Origin: JAJEFO01 sp965221845
GTDB taxonomy: Bacteria > Pseudomonadota > Alphaproteobacteria > Rhodobacterales > Rhodobacteraceae
NCBI GenBank assembly: GCA_965221845.1
Contig: OZ244919.1
Span: forward strand, 1,550,001 to 1,614,000
Direction: 5' to 3'
DNA length: 64,000 nt
This document shows, one piece after another, positions 34,220 to 42,861 of this stretch; position 1 is the first letter of the stretch, and each line of letters starts with the position of its first letter. A program made the position numbers and the translations under genes. The notes under the pieces are model-generated. The model was not told where the DNA came from and did no database searches. It saw nothing but the letters and a program-made list of their open reading frames with translations.

Positions 34220-35326
34220 TCAGGAGGCGGCGGTGGCCTCGATCCGGAGGAATGCGTCCGTAAGGAGGCTTGCCGGGTCGATGTTGACTTCCCGGCCACG
34301 CGCCAGCCGGGTCGACAGCTCCTGTTGCAGCGCCGCCCATGCATGAGCGCGACCGGCGCTAGCGCCTAGCCGCGCAAGCGTCTCGGATTCACCCGGGGTC
34401 GCCTCGGACGCCGGCGGCATTCCGGCGGAGGCTCGCGCGAGGCGGGCCAGTGCCTGGCCCAGGAACCTGGCGGCCAGATCGAATTGACGCTCGGCCCCGC
34501 GTGCCGACACTTCCTCCGCGAACTTCAGCAGCTTGGCCCGATCCATGGACGGCGCCGTGGCAATCACGTCCATGACCTTGCCGTAAAGTTCAAGGCCGCC
34601 TTCGTTCGCGAGCCGGACAGCTTCGCCGACCGAGCCTTGGGCGAGGGCATGGAGACCGGCCGCATCCTCCACGGCGATCCCGGCCGCGGAAAGGGCCCGA
34701 TCCATGTCGTACGCATCCAGTTGCTGCAGCCTGACGGTCCGGCAGCGCGATCGTATCGTGGGAAGAAGCCGCGCCGGCCGGTGGCTGACCAGGAGGATAA
34801 CGGTTCTTGCCGGAGGTTCTTCCAGCAGCTTGAGGAGGGCGTTTGCGGCGGACAGGTTCATGTCGTCTGCCGCATCCAGGATGGCGATTCGGCATCCGCC
34901 GTCGGTGGCGGTCAGGCCAAGGAACCTGTTCAGCCTCCGGATCCCGTCGACCGTGATCGAGCTCCTCAGGCGCTTGCGGTCCGGATCCCATTCACGCCGG
35001 ATCAGGAGGCAGCCGGGATCGGACAATGCAGCAACACGGCGGGCGACAGGATGGTCCGCCGACATGTCCAGGCCTTTCGGAGCGGCGCCGTTCCCCCCGC
35101 CCTCGCTGACCGTGCGCGTCCGCAGAAACCGCGCCGTCGCCCAAGCCAGGGTCGCCTTTCCAACGCCGCGCGGTCCGGCCAGAAGCCAGGCATGGTGCAT
35201 TCGGCCGCTGCCGAGCGAGGAAAGGATCTCGGCCACGGCCTCCTTGTGACCGAACAGCTTCAGGGTCTCGCGCGGATGTGGCGCACCCTCGGCGCGGTCC
35301 GCCTCTGGAGCGATTTGGCCACTCAT
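34220..35326 (-). CDS. holB: DNA polymerase III subunit delta'
   Basis: Clamp-loader subunit of the replicative polymerase, 368 residues. The N-terminal AAA+ module has a Walker A-like GPRGVGKATLAW near 50, conserved in alphaproteobacteria; a DAADDMN acidic box near 150 corresponds to the Walker B region, and ANALLKLLEEPPARTVILLVSHRPARLLPTIRSRCR, the sensor 1/SRC-type region, follows. The C-terminal domain is helical. It starts with MSGQIAPEADRAEG, overlaps tmk by 4 nt, and completes the conserved dacA-tmk-holB order. Confidence 0.9.
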   Translation of the reverse strand: MSGQIAPEADRAEGAPHPRETLKLFGHKEAVAEILSSLGSGRMHHAWLLAGPRGVGKATLAWATARFLRTRTVSEGGGNGAAPKGLDMSADHPVARRVAALSDPGCLLIRREWDPDRKRLRSSITVDGIRRLNRFLGLTATDGGCRIAILDAADDMNLSAANALLKLLEEPPARTVILLVSHRPARLLPTIRSRCRTVRLQQLDAYDMDRALSAAGIAVEDAAGLHALAQGSVGEAVRLANEGGLELYGKVMDVIATAPSMDRAKLLKFAEEVSARGAERQFDLAARFLGQALARLARASAGMPPASEATPGESETLARLGASAGRAHAWAALQQELSTRLARGREVNIDPASLLTDAFLRIEATAAS

Positions 35327-35943
35327 GGGTTCCGGGCCGCGATCAGGGAGACGTCGCGCGCGATGGAATCGACGTCACGATGGCCGTCGATCAGGCGGCA
35401 CCGGGCGGGACTGTTGCTTGCCAGAGCCCGGAATCCCAAGCGCACGCGATCCTGAAAGCCCTGTCCCATCTCCTCGAACCTGCGTTCTCCGGAATCGCGG
35501 CCCTGGCCGCGCCTGATAGCTTCGGCCGGATCCATGTCGATGATGAACGTCAGGTCAGGATCCTTGCCTATCACGGCGTCGTGAAGACGGTCGACGAGCG
35601 CACGAAGCCCGGGTCGGCCCGCGCCCTGGTACACGCGCGTCGAATCGGCGAACCGGTCCGAGATCACGGTGGCGCCCCTTTCGAGGGCCGGACGAATGGT
35701 CCGCTCCAGATGGTCGCGCCTCGCCGCGGTGAAGAGCAGGATCTCGGCTTCCGCCGACCAGCGCTCGGGAGGGCCGTCGACCAGAAGCCGGCGGATCTGC
35801 TCGGCGCCCGGCGAGCCGCCCGGCTCACGCGTCAGCAGGACGTCAAGGCCCCTGGACGCCAGGCTTTCGGCGAGCAGCCGGGCTTGCGTGGATTTCCCGC
35901 AGCCATCAACGCCCTCGAACGTGATGAGGCGCCCGGCGTTCAT
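35323..35943 (-). CDS. tmk: Thymidylate kinase
   Basis: dTMP to dTDP phosphorylation in dNTP supply. 206 residues. The P-loop is EGVDGCGKSTQ near 10-20, the DR(Y/F) motif is DRFADS near 98, and the LID follows at DMDPAEAIRRGQGRD near 145-160. The TREPGG motif is at residues 40-45. It overlaps both neighbours by 4 nt (ATGA), so dacA, tmk and holB form one coupled operon. Confidence 0.95.
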   Translation of the reverse strand: MNAGRLITFEGVDGCGKSTQARLLAESLASRGLDVLLTREPGGSPGAEQIRRLLVDGPPERWSAEAEILLFTAARRDHLERTIRPALERGATVISDRFADSTRVYQGAGRPGLRALVDRLHDAVIGKDPDLTFIIDMDPAEAIRRGQGRDSGERRFEEMGQGFQDRVRLGFRALASNSPARCRLIDGHRDVDSIARDVSLIAARNP

Positions 35944-37115
35944 TCCGTGAGGCTCTGGACCTGCCTGACCGCCATGTCGAGGAGGAGCCTGGAGGAAGCG
36001 CGCACGCGGGGAAGAAAGCCGCCGCGGGCCGCTTCCCGGTCGGAGACGAGCGGGAAGCGCCTTTCCGGGATGTTCGGGACTGAAATGACGAGCTCCGCCA
36101 CCTGCGCGCCAGCGGCGACCGGGGCGTCGAGCGGCGAGAGGTGCTCGATGCGCATCGTGACGCTGTCCTGTCCGACGGTCGGGAAGGGCATCCGGATGTC
36201 GTCGCCTGCAACCGCATTCACGCTGGGCTGGCTTCCCATCCAGACCGGAATCTCGCCAATGGCGTCACCCTTGGAGGCAACCTCCTTGACGACGAACTGG
36301 CGCATTCCCCACACTATCATCGCTTCGGCCTCGCGACTGCGTGCCGCCGCGCTTTCGAGGCCGGTGAAGGCAAAGATGAGGCGCCGCCCGGCCTGGACGG
36401 CGGAGCCCACCAGGCTGTAGCCGGTTTCCTCGGTGTGCCCGGTCTTCAGCCCGTCCGCGCCGAGACCGACCCCGAGCACCGGATTGCGGTTGAACCTGTT
36501 GGCCGGCGAGCGGCCGTCATAGTCGAATTCTTCCAGCGCGAAGTACCCGTAGTACTCGGGAAATTCCGTGACCAGCAGCGCTGCCAGCTTCACCAGGTCG
36601 CGGATGCTCATCCGGTGTCGTGGATGGGGCCATCCGCTGGCATTGGCAAACGTTGAGTCCCTGAGCCCGATTTCGCGCCCTCTCAGGCTCATCTGCTGCG
36701 CAAAAGCCTCTTCCGTTCCGGCCAGCCCTTCGGCCACGACCACGCACGCATCGTTGCCGGACTGAACGACGATCCCCTTGATCAGCTCTTCCGTCGTGGG
36801 CCGGTCGGTTTCGTCCAGGAACATGGTCGACCCGCCCATCTTGCGGGCCTTGGTCGAGACGGCAAAGGTCGTGTCCAGGTCGATGCGCCCTTCCCTCAGT
36901 GCCTCGAAGACCATGTAAAGCGTCATCAGCTTCGACATCGACGCCGGCGGTATCGAAATGTCCGCGCTCCTCTCGAAAAGCGTTGTATCGGTACCGAAAT
37001 CATGGATGAGCGCGGCTTTCGCCGGGGTCTCGTATGCCGGTTGCGCGGGAGCCGGCAGCGCGAAAGGGGAGAGCACCGCCAGGAAGAGGGACAAGGCCGC
37101 GGCCCGCCGGAACAT
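35940..37115 (-). CDS. dacA: D-alanyl-D-alanine carboxypeptidase (PBP5/6-like)
   Basis: Periplasmic DD-carboxypeptidase that trims the peptidoglycan pentapeptide. About 391 residues from ATG 37115, which begins a signal peptide (MFRRAAALSLFLAVLSPFALPAPAQP); ATG 37163 is an alternative. The SxxK catalytic motif is in PPASMSKLM near 60, SGN is in VQSGNDACV near 122, and KTG is in GLKTGHT near 223. A C-terminal PBP5-type beta domain ends in an amphipathic anchor-like helix (RLLLDMAVRQVQ). It is first in the dacA-tmk-holB operon. The upstream region to 37424 shows no gene. Confidence 0.92.
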   Translation of the reverse strand: MFRRAAALSLFLAVLSPFALPAPAQPAYETPAKAALIHDFGTDTTLFERSADISIPPASMSKLMTLYMVFEALREGRIDLDTTFAVSTKARKMGGSTMFLDETDRPTTEELIKGIVVQSGNDACVVVAEGLAGTEEAFAQQMSLRGREIGLRDSTFANASGWPHPRHRMSIRDLVKLAALLVTEFPEYYGYFALEEFDYDGRSPANRFNRNPVLGVGLGADGLKTGHTEETGYSLVGSAVQAGRRLIFAFTGLESAAARSREAEAMIVWGMRQFVVKEVASKGDAIGEIPVWMGSQPSVNAVAGDDIRMPFPTVGQDSVTMRIEHLSPLDAPVAAGAQVAELVISVPNIPERRFPLVSDREAARGGFLPRVRASSRLLLDMAVRQVQSLTE

Positions 37116-37424
37116 CGTGAGAGCCGCCGTGGCCCTTGAACCTGCAAGGCGGTCGCGCGGCATTGCGCCTTTGATCCGGTTCAGGGCAAGTCCGGACGCT
37201 CGGTCCCTGGCGTCCGGCAAGCGCACGGCATGGGGCTCACGGCTTTTGGCCCGGCATGCCGCATCCGCACGCGCCGTCCTGGGCCTGACGGCCCCCGCCC
37301 CGCATCGGCGGACCGTTCGCGACCGTGATCTCGATGAAGAACGGGCTGGCGTTCGCATCATGCATGTCACCCCTTGCGCTTGCGGCGCATCCAGCTCGAA
37401 GCCTTCGAGTCCGAACCCTTGCCT

Positions 37425-37565
37425 TCATTGCCCGTGATGCTTGCCGTGATGCTTGCCGTGATGATTAGCTTTGGCACCTTCACATGAAAAGGGCTTTCCG
37501 GAAACCCGCAGGGCAATTGCTTCTGGAGTGTAACTCTTCAGGTTCTCTCCAGGCTGGCAGCGCAT
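37425..37565 (-). CDS. Possible small His-rich peptide
   Basis: A 46-residue frame from ATG 37565 ending in HHGKHHGKHHGQ, encoded by a 12-bp tandem repeat. It has one Cys pair and a plain N-terminus with no signal peptide. The His-rich tail could bind metal. No family is recognised and there is no clear ribosome site, so coding is doubtful. Confidence 0.25.
   Translation of the reverse strand: MRCQPGENLKSYTPEAIALRVSGKPFSCEGAKANHHGKHHGKHHGQ
37432..37463. repeat. 12-bp tandem repeat, 2.7 units
   Basis: CCGTGATGCTTG repeated twice, then CCGTGATG. On the minus strand it encodes HHGK repeats. Confidence 0.8.
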
Positions 37566-37976
37566 CCATCGTGATCTTGCCTGGCAATCGGGGCTGCATG
37601 TCCCAAAGGCCTGCCGACCAGGACGGCTGAAGCCGCGGCGAGAGCGGAATACGGGACAGTCATGCTCGCAGACCCGGGAACCTGCGACGGTTCCGGGCGT
37701 CCGGAGAACGGGACGTCCGACCTGACGGCGGCGCTCGCGTGGCGTGACTCCCTGATCGCCGAGCTCCGCGCGACGGGCGCGGCCCAGGCCGAGCGCATCG
37801 CAAACCAGGCCGCGCGCATCTCCGAACTCGAGCGCCGGCTCGGGCTCGACAGATGCCATGAGCCTGATCGGGAATTGCCCTTGGGGGCGATTCGTTCCAG
37901 GAGACGTCAGGGCATCAACATCTGGTGGCAAGGGGGCCGACAGGCGGCACCCCTTGCCGATCGAAAGGAGAGAGAG

Positions 37977-39150
37977 ATGATCGGCTCAAGCACCCCCTCC
38001 GACGGGGAGACTGCCACGGTGCATGCGGCGCTGGAAGCGGGCGGCACGAGCTGGATCCTCGCGGCGGGCGATCCGGCGGACGCGTCGCGGACAGGCCTGC
38101 ACAGGCTGGCGCCGCTCTGGACGCGGACGGCCTGCTGGCGAAGCTGGGGCAGGCGCGGGCGCGGGCCGCCGCCGTCTCCGGCGGCGACGTCCGCGTGATG
38201 CCGGTCTGCGAGGCAGGGTACGAGGGGTTCCGGCTGGCGCGCCGGCTCGAGGGCGAGGACCTGGAGGTGGTGGTCCGCGACCCGGCGAGCCTCGAGGTGG
38301 TCCGGCGCAGGAAGAAGGCGAAGACGGACAGGATCGACGCGGGGAAGACGGTCCGCGCGCCCGTGGCCCGGGACGGCGGCGACCGGGACGCGATGTCGCC
38401 GGTGCGGGTGCCGACGGTCGCCGAGGAGGACGCGAAGCGTCTCCTGCGCAGGCGCGAGCGGCTCGTGAAGGAGCGGCTGCGGCTGGCGAATGCGGTCGCG
38501 GGGCTTCTGCGGCTGCACGGCGTGCCGCCCGGGGATCCGGCGAAGGCGGGGTTCCGGGACCGGCTCGCCGGGACGGTGACGGGCTACGGCACGGCGCTGC
38601 CGCCGGGGCTCCTGGCGGAGGTCGCGGGCATCCCCGGCCGCCTGGAGCCGGGCGTGGCCGAGCTGCGGACGGTGGAGGCCGAGAAGGCGGCGGCGCGGGA
38701 GGCGCATCACGGCCCCGAGGAGGCCGGTGGCGCGGAGGCCGCCGTGCCGGCGCATGCCCGCCACGCTGCGGTTCTGGTCCGGCTGCGGGGGATCGGGCCG
38801 AACGACGCGCTGCTGCCGGGCGCGGAGCTCCTCTGCCGGGACTTCCGCAACCGGCGCGAGCTGGCGGGCATGGCCGGGCTGGCGCCGGTGCCGTGGGCGA
38901 GCGGCGCCGTGGACCATGACCAGGGCACCGGCAAGGCCGGCAGCCCGATGCTGCGAAAGCACCTCGTGCAGATGGCCTGGCGCTGGCTCCGCCACCAGCC
39001 GGACAGCGCGCTGTCGGGGTGGTTCCGCGGGTGCGTCAGCGCCCGCGACGGGCGGTCGGGGAAGCGCGGGATCGTGGCGCTGGCGCGCAGGCCGCTCGTG
39101 GCGCCGGGCGGTTCGCCGCGGCCCGAGGGCGCCGTCCTGTCGAAGGCACG
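37977..39150 (+). pseudogene. IS110-family transposase (RuvC-like, DEDD), frameshifted
   Basis: ATG 37977 follows AAGGAGAGAGAG. The first 45 residues are in one frame (MIGSSTPSDGETATV...LHRLAPL). A 1-nt shift near 38110 moves the reading to LDADGLLAKLGQARARAAAV, RRRKKAKTDRIDAGKTV and onward. The Tnp20 C-terminal region is clear: GIGPNDALL...RELAGMAGLAPVPWASG, with the Ser of GKAGSPMLRKHLVQMAWRWL. The exact C-terminus is unclear because the frame stays open to 39382 without a family-like end. A functional protein would need frameshifting, so it is treated as inactive. Confidence 0.8.
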
Positions 39151-39275
39151 GGAGGAAGGAAGACCGGAACACCCGGGCGGCCCGACGGGGCCCTCGGGGA
39201 TCCCGGGCAGGGCGTGTGACCGTGTTGGAGCATGGTTCGCCGCGGCCTCAGGCAGCGGCACCGTCCGCACAGATG

Positions 39276-39516
39276 GGTCCCGCCCCCCGGAACGTCGCAC
39301 CGCCCGAACCGGGCACCGTGGTCACGGGGCCGGCACACAGGCCGGCAGACCGAACCGGACAGGAGTCTGGACGCGCCGTTGAATGTTGGGCGCGCCGAGG
39401 AACCGCGACGTTCTGCCTGGAGAATCCCCGAGCGGCGCTGACGCCGCCCCGGACAGGAGACGGATCGATGTGACGATTCATGAAGAAAGCGCTTGACAGC
39501 ACCGGGGCTCATAAGA
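39276..39516. repeat. IS110 right-end repeat, possible bridge-RNA locus
   Basis: The last 241 bp of the element match 5901-6139 on the opposite strand. The match includes GCGCGTCC/GGACGCGC-type inverted segments. Conservation of a non-coding stretch in two copies and the family context make it a candidate for the guide (bridge) RNA, but no secondary structure or loop sequences have been derived here. Confidence 0.5.
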
Positions 39517-40089
39517 GCTCCAGCAGCGGCAGGCCGCCGTCGCGCGACGGGCTGGCGAAGCCGACGGCGGAGGCGCCGGAGGAACGCCAGCGGTCCCGCC
39601 GGCAGGAGAGCGGCCGGCAGCCGGGCGGGCAGAGGGGCCGAGCGGGCGCTGCGGCCCCTCAAGGTGCGGCAAAGGATCTCCGGGAGCTTCCGCAGCGAGG
39701 CGGGCGCCCGGAACCGCGCGGCGCTGCGGACCGTGCTCGACACGGCCCGGAAACAGGGCCGGAACCTGCTGGGAGACCCTGCGGACCGCGCCGGAAGAGC
39801 TGGCCGCGCGGCTCGCCGCGCGGCAGCCGGCCCAGACGGGCCGGTCCGCCTGTCGGCCGGAAAGCCGCCAAGACAGAACCTGAACAGTTACTCTGGAGTT
39901 TCAGTGGCCTGAAACGGGAACACGGAAAGAACATGGCATCGTATGTCGCCGCCTTCCCCGGTCATTTGGGACATTCCGGACCTCCGCCGCAGACTCTCGG
40001 GCCCACAGGCGACTGCCCCGGGAAACTCGGACGGAATCGTGCCGGGCGCTCTTCAAGAATCATGTGCCGCCCGATACCAAGGCGGGACC

Positions 40090-40179
40090 GGAGGAGTGGC
40101 AGAGCGGTCGAATGCACCGGTCTTGAAAACCGGCGTGCGTTAAAGCGCACCGTGGGTTCGAATCCCACCTCCTCCGCCA
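40090..40179 (+). tRNA. tRNA-Ser (TGA)
   Basis: 90 nt with the long variable arm of class II tRNA-Ser. Acceptor GGAGGAG pairs with CTCCTCC, the anticodon loop is CTTGAAA (anticodon TGA), the T-loop is TTCGAAT, and CCA is encoded. A stub of IS5 begins 13 nt after the gene. The 325 bp upstream (39765-40089) show no gene. Confidence 0.95.
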
Positions 40180-40192
40180 AGATGCAGGCTTA

Positions 40193-40450
40193 GAGCTTGA
40201 CCTAAAATTCACCCCCGTTCCACTCCGAAGTGCAACACCTGATGCAGCGTCCCGGGCGGTTCGACGACACAAGATGTTGCGAATCGGCCAGGCGGCGGCG
40301 ACAGTCCCTTTCGTTGGAAGAAGGAGACCGTCATGCCCGAGGGCCATCGCCACCGGCCTCTCATGCAGAACGCTGCCAGATCCACGCCCTGAGGAAAAGC
40401 GGGCTTTCCGGCCCGGCGATCGCCCGCCTGCACGCCGGACCGCACGATCG
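40193..40450 (+). mobile_element. Nested stubs: IS5 end then 5' part of IS30 (copy 4)
   Basis: GAGCTTGACCTAAAAT (40193-40208) equals the right terminal sequence of the IS5 at 45.8-48.1 kb. Six bases later the IS30 left end starts (TTCCACTCCGAAGTGCAACA at 40218), followed by the IS30 leader, ATG and the first 25 codons with differences. Similarity fades at about 40447. Only the 5' fifth of IS30 remains and its transposase start is damaged (HRHRPLMQNAARSTP frame). This marks a tRNA-proximal insertion hot spot later deleted. Confidence 0.75.
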
Positions 40451-40472
40451 AGAGACGGACGAACCCTTTCCT

Positions 40473-40484
40473 CCCCCCCCCCCC
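40473..40484. repeat. C12 homopolymer tract
   Basis: Twelve C residues followed by TCCTG, just beyond the truncated IS30 stub. Compare the C15 tract at 5552-5566, also followed by TCCTG. Confidence 0.85.
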
Positions 40485-40634
40485 TCCTGCACTGGGAAGG
40501 CTTTCGATGATCCCCGAACGGCTGATCGAATTCCCGGACCTGAGACGGCGCGGAACCAGGTTGCTGATCGCCCGGATCCTCGCCCTTCACTTACCCTTCC
40601 AGTCCCTTCGTGACAGGACGGACAGACGAGGGGC

Positions 40635-41765
40635 TCAGGAGCCGTCCCGTTCTTCGGGCAGGCGTTCGGGAAGCGCCCGGACCGGCGGGAGAAGATGCCG
40701 GGGGAACCCTGCCGGAAGGAGGTCCACGAGCCATGTCCGGACGGCGGCCCAGAACGACCCCAGCGCGAGCAGGACAGCGCCCGTTCCCAGGATGACAAGC
40801 CAGTCGAGGCGCCCGTCCGTCAGGGCGGAGGCCAGCGCGGCCACGTGGACGCCAGAGGCGAGCAGGAAGGAGCGGCGGTCGATGATCACAGCCGTCGCCC
40901 CGAACACGGCCATGACGCAGAGGAGGCTCCAGGGGCTGCCGCCCTCGAGAAGGGTGACTGCGGCCGTGTTGACGACCAGAGGCGCAGCCACCAGATGCAG
41001 CCAGAACCCGCACTGGCTCCGGCGGGTGACGCGATGGGGATCCGAGGCGTCGAAGGCCATGGCGCCGCCCAGGAGCGCCAGGCCGGAGGCCAGCGTGACC
41101 CAGGCGAGCGGGCCTCCGGAGGACAGCCTGAAGGCCGCCTCGAGGTTCCAGGGAAAGAGGCCCGGGCCCTGCACGGCTGCCACGGCCGCGAGAAGGCCGC
41201 CGACGGCGGCAAGCGCGGCCGGGGCGAGGGCGAAGGGCACCCGGCACCGGAACCACCAGAGCAGCATGGCGCCGGCGGTGCAGAGGAGCGTGACGGAGAC
41301 GCGCGTCTCCGCGCCGTCCAGGAACTCCAGGAAGGCATGGAAGCCCGACAGCGCGTTCAGCGCGAACAGGACGGTCAGCGCGATCGCCGGGCCCGTCATC
41401 CGTCGGCGAAGGGCGAAATGCTCGGACAGGAGTGCCAGCGCGGCCGCCGCAATGACGGCGGACGCGAGAGGGCTGTCGGACACGAGCCGCCAGGCGGTCC
41501 ATCCGGTCGCGAGAATCACGAGGCCGGAGATTATGAAGATCTCGTTCATGCCCCGGAAGGGCAGGAACGGCTCGTCGGCAGGTCCCGTGCCGGCTCCCGC
41601 CTCGCGCTGCCGCGCGAAGGCCAGGAACCGGGCGGCCGCCGCCGGATCCAGGACACCGGCCTCGACCGCGGCCTGGACATGGCCCGCGACCTTGCCGGGA
41701 TCCTTCGGCTGGTTCCGGGACGCGAACGTCACGGACGCCGCGTGGGGCTTGGCGTCCCTCTGCAT
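40635..41765 (-). CDS. Multi-spanning membrane protein, unknown function
   Basis: A 376-residue protein. A soluble N-terminal 60 residues (VQAAVEAGVLDPAAAARFLAFARQRE, then DEPFLPFRGMNEIF) are followed by about ten hydrophobic helices from residue 73 on, separated by short Arg-containing loops, and a basic C-terminus. The plan is DUF2157-like, with a helical cytoplasmic N-domain before a membrane domain, but no diagnostic motif is present. Composition and codon use look native. It is isolated between the IS30 stub and tRNA-Arg(TCT). Function unknown. Confidence 0.75.
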   Translation of the reverse strand: MQRDAKPHAASVTFASRNQPKDPGKVAGHVQAAVEAGVLDPAAAARFLAFARQREAGAGTGPADEPFLPFRGMNEIFIISGLVILATGWTAWRLVSDSPLASAVIAAAALALLSEHFALRRRMTGPAIALTVLFALNALSGFHAFLEFLDGAETRVSVTLLCTAGAMLLWWFRCRVPFALAPAALAAVGGLLAAVAAVQGPGLFPWNLEAAFRLSSGGPLAWVTLASGLALLGGAMAFDASDPHRVTRRSQCGFWLHLVAAPLVVNTAAVTLLEGGSPWSLLCVMAVFGATAVIIDRRSFLLASGVHVAALASALTDGRLDWLVILGTGAVLLALGSFWAAVRTWLVDLLPAGFPRHLLPPVRALPERLPEERDGS

Positions 41766-41807
41766 TCATCCATCATGGATCAATGCGGCGCGAAAGACAA
41801 CGGATCA

Positions 41808-41884
41808 TGGCGATCCGGGAAGGACTCGAACCCTCAACCTGCTGATTAGAAGTCAGCCGCTCTATCCAGTTGAGCTACCGGACC
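41808..41884 (-). tRNA. tRNA-Arg (TCT)
   Basis: 77 nt on the minus strand. Acceptor GGTCCGG pairs with CCGGATC (one G-T pair), the anticodon loop is CTTCTAA (anticodon TCT), the T-loop is TTCGAGT, and CCA is encoded. The 195 bp to the next gene show nothing recognisable. Confidence 0.95.
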
Positions 41885-42080
41885 GCATTGGCCGTCATAG
41901 CACGACCTGCCGTCACTACAACACGGCCGCCGAAAGCGAGAGGCGCATCTTGCAGGCGTCCGCCCGGCCCGTTCAGTTCCGCCCGCCGCCCGACGGCGTG
42001 ACCGAATTCCGGCACGCCTTCGTCGACTCTCCGAAGGCATTGCCAGGCGAACCGCTGACCATCCGGCCAGCCTCCTGCCG

Positions 42081-42392
42081 TCAATGAGTCCAGGCTCCGC
42101 GCCGATCTGTAGCAAAATTCTCGCCATAGCCGCGACGGCGGACATTCGGCTTTCTCGGCTTCGGGTCGCGCACAGTCGCGTCGATGCCATGCCTTTCGGC
42201 ATAGTCCACCGCCGCCTCCCGAGTCGGAAAGCGCATCCGCACCTGGGACCGGGTGTCAGCCGAAGACGTCCAGCCCATCAGCGGGTCGATCTCGCGACCG
42301 GCTTCGTCAACGAACTCGAGAACCCAGTGCCGGGACCTTGCGACGCCGGACGACATGGCAGACTTCGCGGGACGGTAGATGCGTGCGGTCAT
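42081..42392 (-). CDS. NADH:ubiquinone oxidoreductase accessory subunit, NDUFS4 type
   Basis: A 103-residue homologue of the 18-kDa complex I subunit (ETC_C1_NDUFA4 domain), an alphaproteobacterial accessory subunit of respiratory complex I shared with mitochondria. Characteristic motifs are ARIYRPAKSAMSSGVARSRHWVLEF near the start, DPLMGWTSSADTRSQVRMRF near 37-57, and REAAVDYAERHGI near 58-70. The family's basic C-terminal tail PKPRKPN...RRGYGENFA is present. It stands alone, as is usual in Rhodobacterales. It supports an alphaproteobacterial host. Confidence 0.93.
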   Translation of the reverse strand: MTARIYRPAKSAMSSGVARSRHWVLEFVDEAGREIDPLMGWTSSADTRSQVRMRFPTREAAVDYAERHGIDATVRDPKPRKPNVRRRGYGENFATDRRGAWTH

Positions 42393-42861
42393 GACAGCGT
42401 CTTGTCGACGATTGCGGACACAGGATCAAGGGTTGAGGATGAACAGGGCGAGCCTGACTCGCTGCGCCCGCCGTCACGGCGCGGCGGCGGACGCGCCTGC
42501 CATGCCACCCATCCCGCGGACGGCGCGGATCGACTGCCGGGCGTCGTGGCCCTGATGCAAGAACTGCAACGGCGGCCGAAACGCCGTGATCGGCCGATCG
42601 GGCCCGCCAGGCCGTCCGATCGCCCGGCGGCGATGCCCTTGCAGGCTGGCGCCGGCATCGATGCGACGTGGCTCAATGCCTGCCTGCGGCCGGCGAAAGA
42701 CCTGCCGGACAACCCTGGACGCAGACCGCGAACGATGCGTCGGACACCTTCAGGGGCCCGACAGCCCGGCCCGGGGCAAGCGGCGGGCCCGATGCCGACT
42801 CCACGCTTGCAACCGAGCCGTTGAAGACCGAATGTTGCCCGGTCCCAAGGAATCCGGTTTC
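42393..42861. other. Intergenic region upstream of uvrB
   Basis: 470 bp with no recognisable gene. No alphaproteobacterial SOS box (GTTC-N7-GTTC) was seen by eye, so LexA control of uvrB is not supported from this sequence alone. Confidence 0.4.

Larger units (their letters stand above)
37853..39517 (+). mobile_element. IS110-family element inserted in IS66 tnpC
   Basis: The junctions are precise because they split IS66 codons. The left flank ends ...GGGCTCGACAG before ATGCCATGAGCC, and the right end is GGGGCTCATAAG before AGCTCC. A dinucleotide AG is present at both junctions, as expected for IS110 core recombination. Short subterminal inverted repeats ATGAGCC/GGCTCAT are visible. There is a long non-coding right end (about 39220-39515) and a short left end (37853-37976). 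Long right ends with subterminal repeats fit the IS1111 subgroup, where the bridge RNA is encoded on that side. Confidence 0.85.
37662..39765 (+). pseudogene. IS66-family transposase (TnpC), interrupted by IS110 and deleted
   Basis: The N-terminus, from ATG 37662, is a TnpC coiled coil (LIAELRATGAAQAERIANQAARISELERRLGLD) ending at 37852. The frame resumes at 39516-39518 with SSSSGRPPSRDGLAKPTAE...RSRRQESGRQPGGQRG, exactly what should follow in IS66 (LGLNSSNSGKPPSSDG). The sequence between is an IS110 element. After about 39620 the central catalytic part (about 350 residues) is missing. The gene resumes in another frame near 39637 with AERALRPLKVRQRISGSF and LRTVLDTARKQGRNLL, the IS66 C-terminus. 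It is therefore doubly dead. Confidence 0.85.

Noticed and set aside
37425..37931. 168-residue minus-strand frame with His-rich tail
   Set aside because: Its upstream part is antisense to the IS66 N-terminus; only the last 46 codons were kept as a doubtful peptide.
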